From the NCBI GenBank assembly GCA_028694565.1, contig JAQVKR010000056.1, positions 1 to 10,383 on the forward strand: 10,383 bases of DNA. The letters are read 5' to 3'. Below the pieces are notes generated by a model, which was not told where the DNA came from, made no database searches, and saw nothing but the letters and a program-made list of their open reading frames with translations. Positions 7,808 to 10,383 of this stretch are shown here, in pieces. Position 1 is the first letter of the stretch; every line of letters starts with the position of its first letter. Made by a program: the position numbers and the translations under genes. Source of the stretch: Gammaproteobacteria bacterium. Lineage in GTDB: Bacteria > Pseudomonadota > Gammaproteobacteria > DSM-26407.

Positions 7808-9262
7808 TCAGTCGCCGCCCATGCCGGGCTCCACCAGCTGCCACACCTTCACCACCTTCATGGCGTTGGTTCCGCCGTGGACGCCGGCCAGATCGCCCTT
7901 GGTGATGATCACCAGATCGCCCTCGCGGACGACGCCGCGGCGCAGCAGCTCGTCGATGACCTCCTTGTTCACGCGGGCGTGATCCGTGTGGGTCACGTCG
8001 AACTCCACCGGGTAGACGCCCCGGAACAGGGTCACCTTGCCGCGGGTGCCCGGGCTGCGGGAAAAGGCGTAGATGGGGATGCCGGAACTGATGCGCGACA
8101 TCCACAGGGGCGTGGCCCCCGACTCGGTCAGGGCGACGATGGCCTTCACGCCGAGATGGTTGGCGGTGTACATGGCCGCCATGGCGATGGCCTCGTCCAC
8201 CCGGCTGAACTGCTGATCGATGCGGTGGCCCGAGACGCGGATGGAGCGCTGGCGCTCGGCGCCGCGGCAGACCCGGTCCATGGCCGCCACCGCCTTGTGC
8301 GGGTACTTGCCCACCGCCGTCTCGGCGGAGAGCATCACCGCGTCGGTGCCGTCGAGCACCGCGTTGGCCACGTCGAGGACCTCGGCGCGGGTGGGGATGG
8401 GGCTCTGGATCATCGACTCCATCATCTGGGTGGCCGTAATCACCACCCGGTCCATGGTGCGGGCCATGCTGATGAGGCGCTTCTGCACCCCGGGCAGCTC
8501 GGCGTCGCCGATCTCCACCCCCAGATCGCCGCGCGCCACCATGATGGCGTCGGTGGCCTCCAGGATCTCGTCGATGGCGTCCATGGCCTCGGCGCGCTCG
8601 ATCTTGGCCACGATGCCGCCGGTCCCCCCGGCGGCGCGCAGCAGCTCCCGCGCCTCGTTGATATCGGCGGCGTTGCGCACGAAGGAGAGCGCCACGTAGT
8701 CGGCCTGGAGCTGGGCGGCCACCTTCATGTCCGCCCGGTCCTTGTCGGTGAGCGGCCCGGCGGACAGCCCGCCGCCCTGGCGGTTGATCCCCTTGTTGTT
8801 GGAGAGATCCCCGCCCACCTCCACCTTGCAGATGATGCGCGGGCCCTCGACCTCCTCGACCCAGAGCAGCACGCGGCCGTCGTCGAGGACCAGGGTGTCG
8901 CCCCGCTTCACGTCGCCGGGCAGGTCCTTGTAGCTGATGCCCACCACCTCCGCGGTGCCGTCGTTGACGGGCAGCTCGGCGTCGAGCACGAACCGCGCGC
9001 CCTCCTCCAGGGTCACGGGACCCTCGCGGAAGCGCTCGATACGGATCTTGGGGCCCTGGAGATCCACCAGCACGCCCACCTCGCGCCCGTAGGCACGGGC
9101 GCGGTTGCGCACCACCTCGGCCCGGCGCAGGTGCTCCTCGGGGGCGCCGTGGGAGAAGTTGATGCGCACCACGTCGAGCCCCGCCTCGATCATGCGATCG
9201 AGGACCTTGGGGTCGTCGGTGGCGGGCCCGAGAGTGGCCACTATCTTGGTTCGTCTGAGCAT
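7808..9262 (-). CDS. pyk: Pyruvate kinase, PykA type
   Basis: Catalyses phosphoenolpyruvate + ADP to pyruvate + ATP, the last step of glycolysis. At 484 residues it is full length. RRTKIVATLGPA opens the barrel. R33, N35 and S37 lie in VVRINFSHG, K220 and E222 in AKIERAE, D246 in ARGDLGVEIG and T278 in ITATQMMESM; the C-terminal regulatory domain follows from about residue 350. It resembles E. coli PykA (SNNKGIN, GGGLSA) more than PykF. Position K72 in DLQGPKIR corresponds to Glu117 of the K+-dependent muscle enzyme; lysine there marks K+-independent enzymes. The ATG at 9262 has no clear Shine-Dalgarno, but the protein begins where the family begins. The gene lies 75 bp after pgk. Confidence 0.98.
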   Translation of the reverse strand: MLRRTKIVATLGPATDDPKVLDRMIEAGLDVVRINFSHGAPEEHLRRAEVVRNRARAYGREVGVLVDLQGPKIRIERFREGPVTLEEGARFVLDAELPVNDGTAEVVGISYKDLPGDVKRGDTLVLDDGRVLLWVEEVEGPRIICKVEVGGDLSNNKGINRQGGGLSAGPLTDKDRADMKVAAQLQADYVALSFVRNAADINEARELLRAAGGTGGIVAKIERAEAMDAIDEILEATDAIMVARGDLGVEIGDAELPGVQKRLISMARTMDRVVITATQMMESMIQSPIPTRAEVLDVANAVLDGTDAVMLSAETAVGKYPHKAVAAMDRVCRGAERQRSIRVSGHRIDQQFSRVDEAIAMAAMYTANHLGVKAIVALTESGATPLWMSRISSGIPIYAFSRSPGTRGKVTLFRGVYPVEFDVTHTDHARVNKEVIDELLRRGVVREGDLVIITKGDLAGVHGGTNAMKVVKVWQLVEPGMGGD

Positions 9263-9337
9263 AATCGGTCGGGCGTGGAGCCTGAGTTGTGAAGGGGGTC
9301 AATCCCTAGACGCACCTCAACCTTCGCACCGCTCTCC

Positions 9338-10383
9338 TCACTGGTTGCGGGCCCGCTCCTCGAGCATCGCCACGGCGGGCAGGGTCTTGCCTTCCAGGAA
9401 CTCGAGGAAAGCGCCGCCGGCGGTGGAGATGTACGAGACCTTGTCGTAGATGTCGTACTTCTGGATGGCGGCGATGGTGTCGCCCCCGCCGGCCAGGGAG
9501 AAGCCGGGTGCATTGGCGATGGCCATGGACACGGTCCGGGTGCCCTCGCCGAACTGGTCGAACTCGAACACCCCCACCGGACCGTTCCAGACGATGGTGC
9601 CGGCCTTGGCGATGATGTCGGCGAGCTCGGCGGCGGACTTCGGGCCGATGTCGAAGATCATGTCGTCGTCGGCCACATCGCCGGCATCCTTCAGCACCGC
9701 CGGCTCGTTCTCGTCGAACTTCTTTCCGCACACCACGTCCACGGCGATGGGGATGGTGGCGCCGCGGGCGGTCATCTTCTTCATCAGCGCCTGGGCGGTG
9801 GGCACCAAGTCGCTCTCGCACAGCGACTTGCCCACGTTGTGGCCGGCGGCCTTGAGGAAGGTGTTGGCGATGCCGCCGCCCACCACCAGCTGGTCCACCT
9901 TCTCGGACAGGGCCTCCAGCACGGTGAGCTTGGTGGAGACCTTGGAGCCGCCGACGATGGCCACCATGGGCCGGGCCGGGTTGGCCAGGGCCTTGTTCAG
10001 GGCGTCCAGCTCCTCGGCCAGCAGCAGGCCGGCCGCCGCCACGGGGGCGAACTTGCCCACGCCGTGGGTGGAGGCCTGCGCGCGGTGGGCGGTGCCGAAG
10101 GCGTCCATCACGAACACGTCGCAGAGGGCGGCGTACTGCTTCGCCAGCTCCTCGTTGTCCTTCTTCTCGCCCTTGTTGAAGCGCACGTTCTCCAGCAGCA
10201 CCAGCTCACCGTCGGCAAGCTGCGGCGCGTTGTCGAGGTAGTCCTGCACCAGCCGCACCTCCTTGCCCATCAGGCCGGAGAGGTAGTCGGCGACCGGCTT
10301 GAGGGAGTTCTCCTCGCTGTAGACACCCTCCTCGGGGCGGCCGAGATGGGACATCACCAGCACCTTGGCGCCGGCCTTCAGGC
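9338..10383 (-). CDS. pgk: Phosphoglycerate kinase (5' end outside the window)
   Basis: Transfers phosphate between 1,3-bisphosphoglycerate and ADP in glycolysis, and runs in reverse for gluconeogenesis or the Calvin cycle. The visible frame starts inside the protein at [19 protein letters not shown], so roughly 40 N-terminal residues with the start codon are missing (family length about 390). Visible motifs are [70 protein letters not shown] and the ending [19 protein letters not shown]. An internal GTG at 10363 could be taken for a start but lies inside the conserved domain. It is the upstream gene of the pgk-pyk-fba row. Confidence 0.98.
   Translation of the reverse strand, partial: LKAGAKVLVMSHLGRPEEGVYSEENSLKPVADYLSGLMGKEVRLVQDYLDNAPQLADGELVLLENVRFNKGEKKDNEELAKQYAALCDVFVMDAFGTAHRAQASTHGVGKFAPVAAAGLLLAEELDALNKALANPARPMVAIVGGSKVSTKLTVLEALSEKVDQLVVGGGIANTFLKAAGHNVGKSLCESDLVPTAQALMKKMTARGATIPIAVDVVCGKKFDENEPAVLKDAGDVADDDMIFDIGPKSAAELADIIAKAGTIVWNGPVGVFEFDQFGEGTRTVSMAIANAPGFSLAGGGDTIAAIQKYDIYDKVSYISTAGGAFLEFLEGKTLPAVAMLEERARNQ

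Noticed and set aside
6361..9292. Long plus-strand open frames (6361-7905 and 7769-9292) over fba and pyk
   Set aside because: Both are antisense to confidently identified enzymes and have repetitive compositions.

Overview
The window is high-GC, densely coded DNA. It looks like a gammaproteobacterial chromosome, possibly from the Ectothiorhodospiraceae/Chromatiales group. This rests on the pgk-pyk-fba gene order, the PykA-type pyruvate kinase and the BarA-like kinase; it is inference, because no rRNA or other strong marker gene is present. There are no transposases, tRNAs, CRISPR arrays or phage genes.

Left block (1-5140, minus strand): a four-gene unit read from right to left. It encodes a NarL/LuxR-type response regulator (4988-4362), a TonB-dependent outer-membrane receptor (4286-2178), a periplasmic ABC-type substrate-binding protein of the PF04392 type (2178-1207) and a membrane-bound HisKA sensor kinase (1210 to the left edge, cut off). 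The last three genes overlap by one (TGATG) or four (ATGA) bases. No ABC permease or ATPase lies between them. The likely reading is a signalling chain: ligand entry across the outer membrane, capture by the binding protein, sensing by the kinase, and transcription control by the regulator. Upstream of the regulator are a TATACT -10 element and two 16-bp palindromes whose centres are 21 bp apart.

Middle block (about 5233-6584, plus strand, divergent): a cupin thiol dioxygenase resembling cysteamine dioxygenase/plant cysteine oxidase (ADO/PCO), overlapped by four bases by a small Sel1-repeat protein. A strong plus-strand intrinsic terminator follows.

Right block (6620-10383, minus strand): central carbon metabolism in the order pgk (5' end cut by the window), pyk and class II fba, closed by a long perfect-palindrome terminator. 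These enzymes serve glycolysis/gluconeogenesis; pgk and fba would also serve a Calvin cycle if the organism has one.

The most interesting part is the left block. It appears to be a receptor/binding-protein/two-component sensory operon with unknown ligand.
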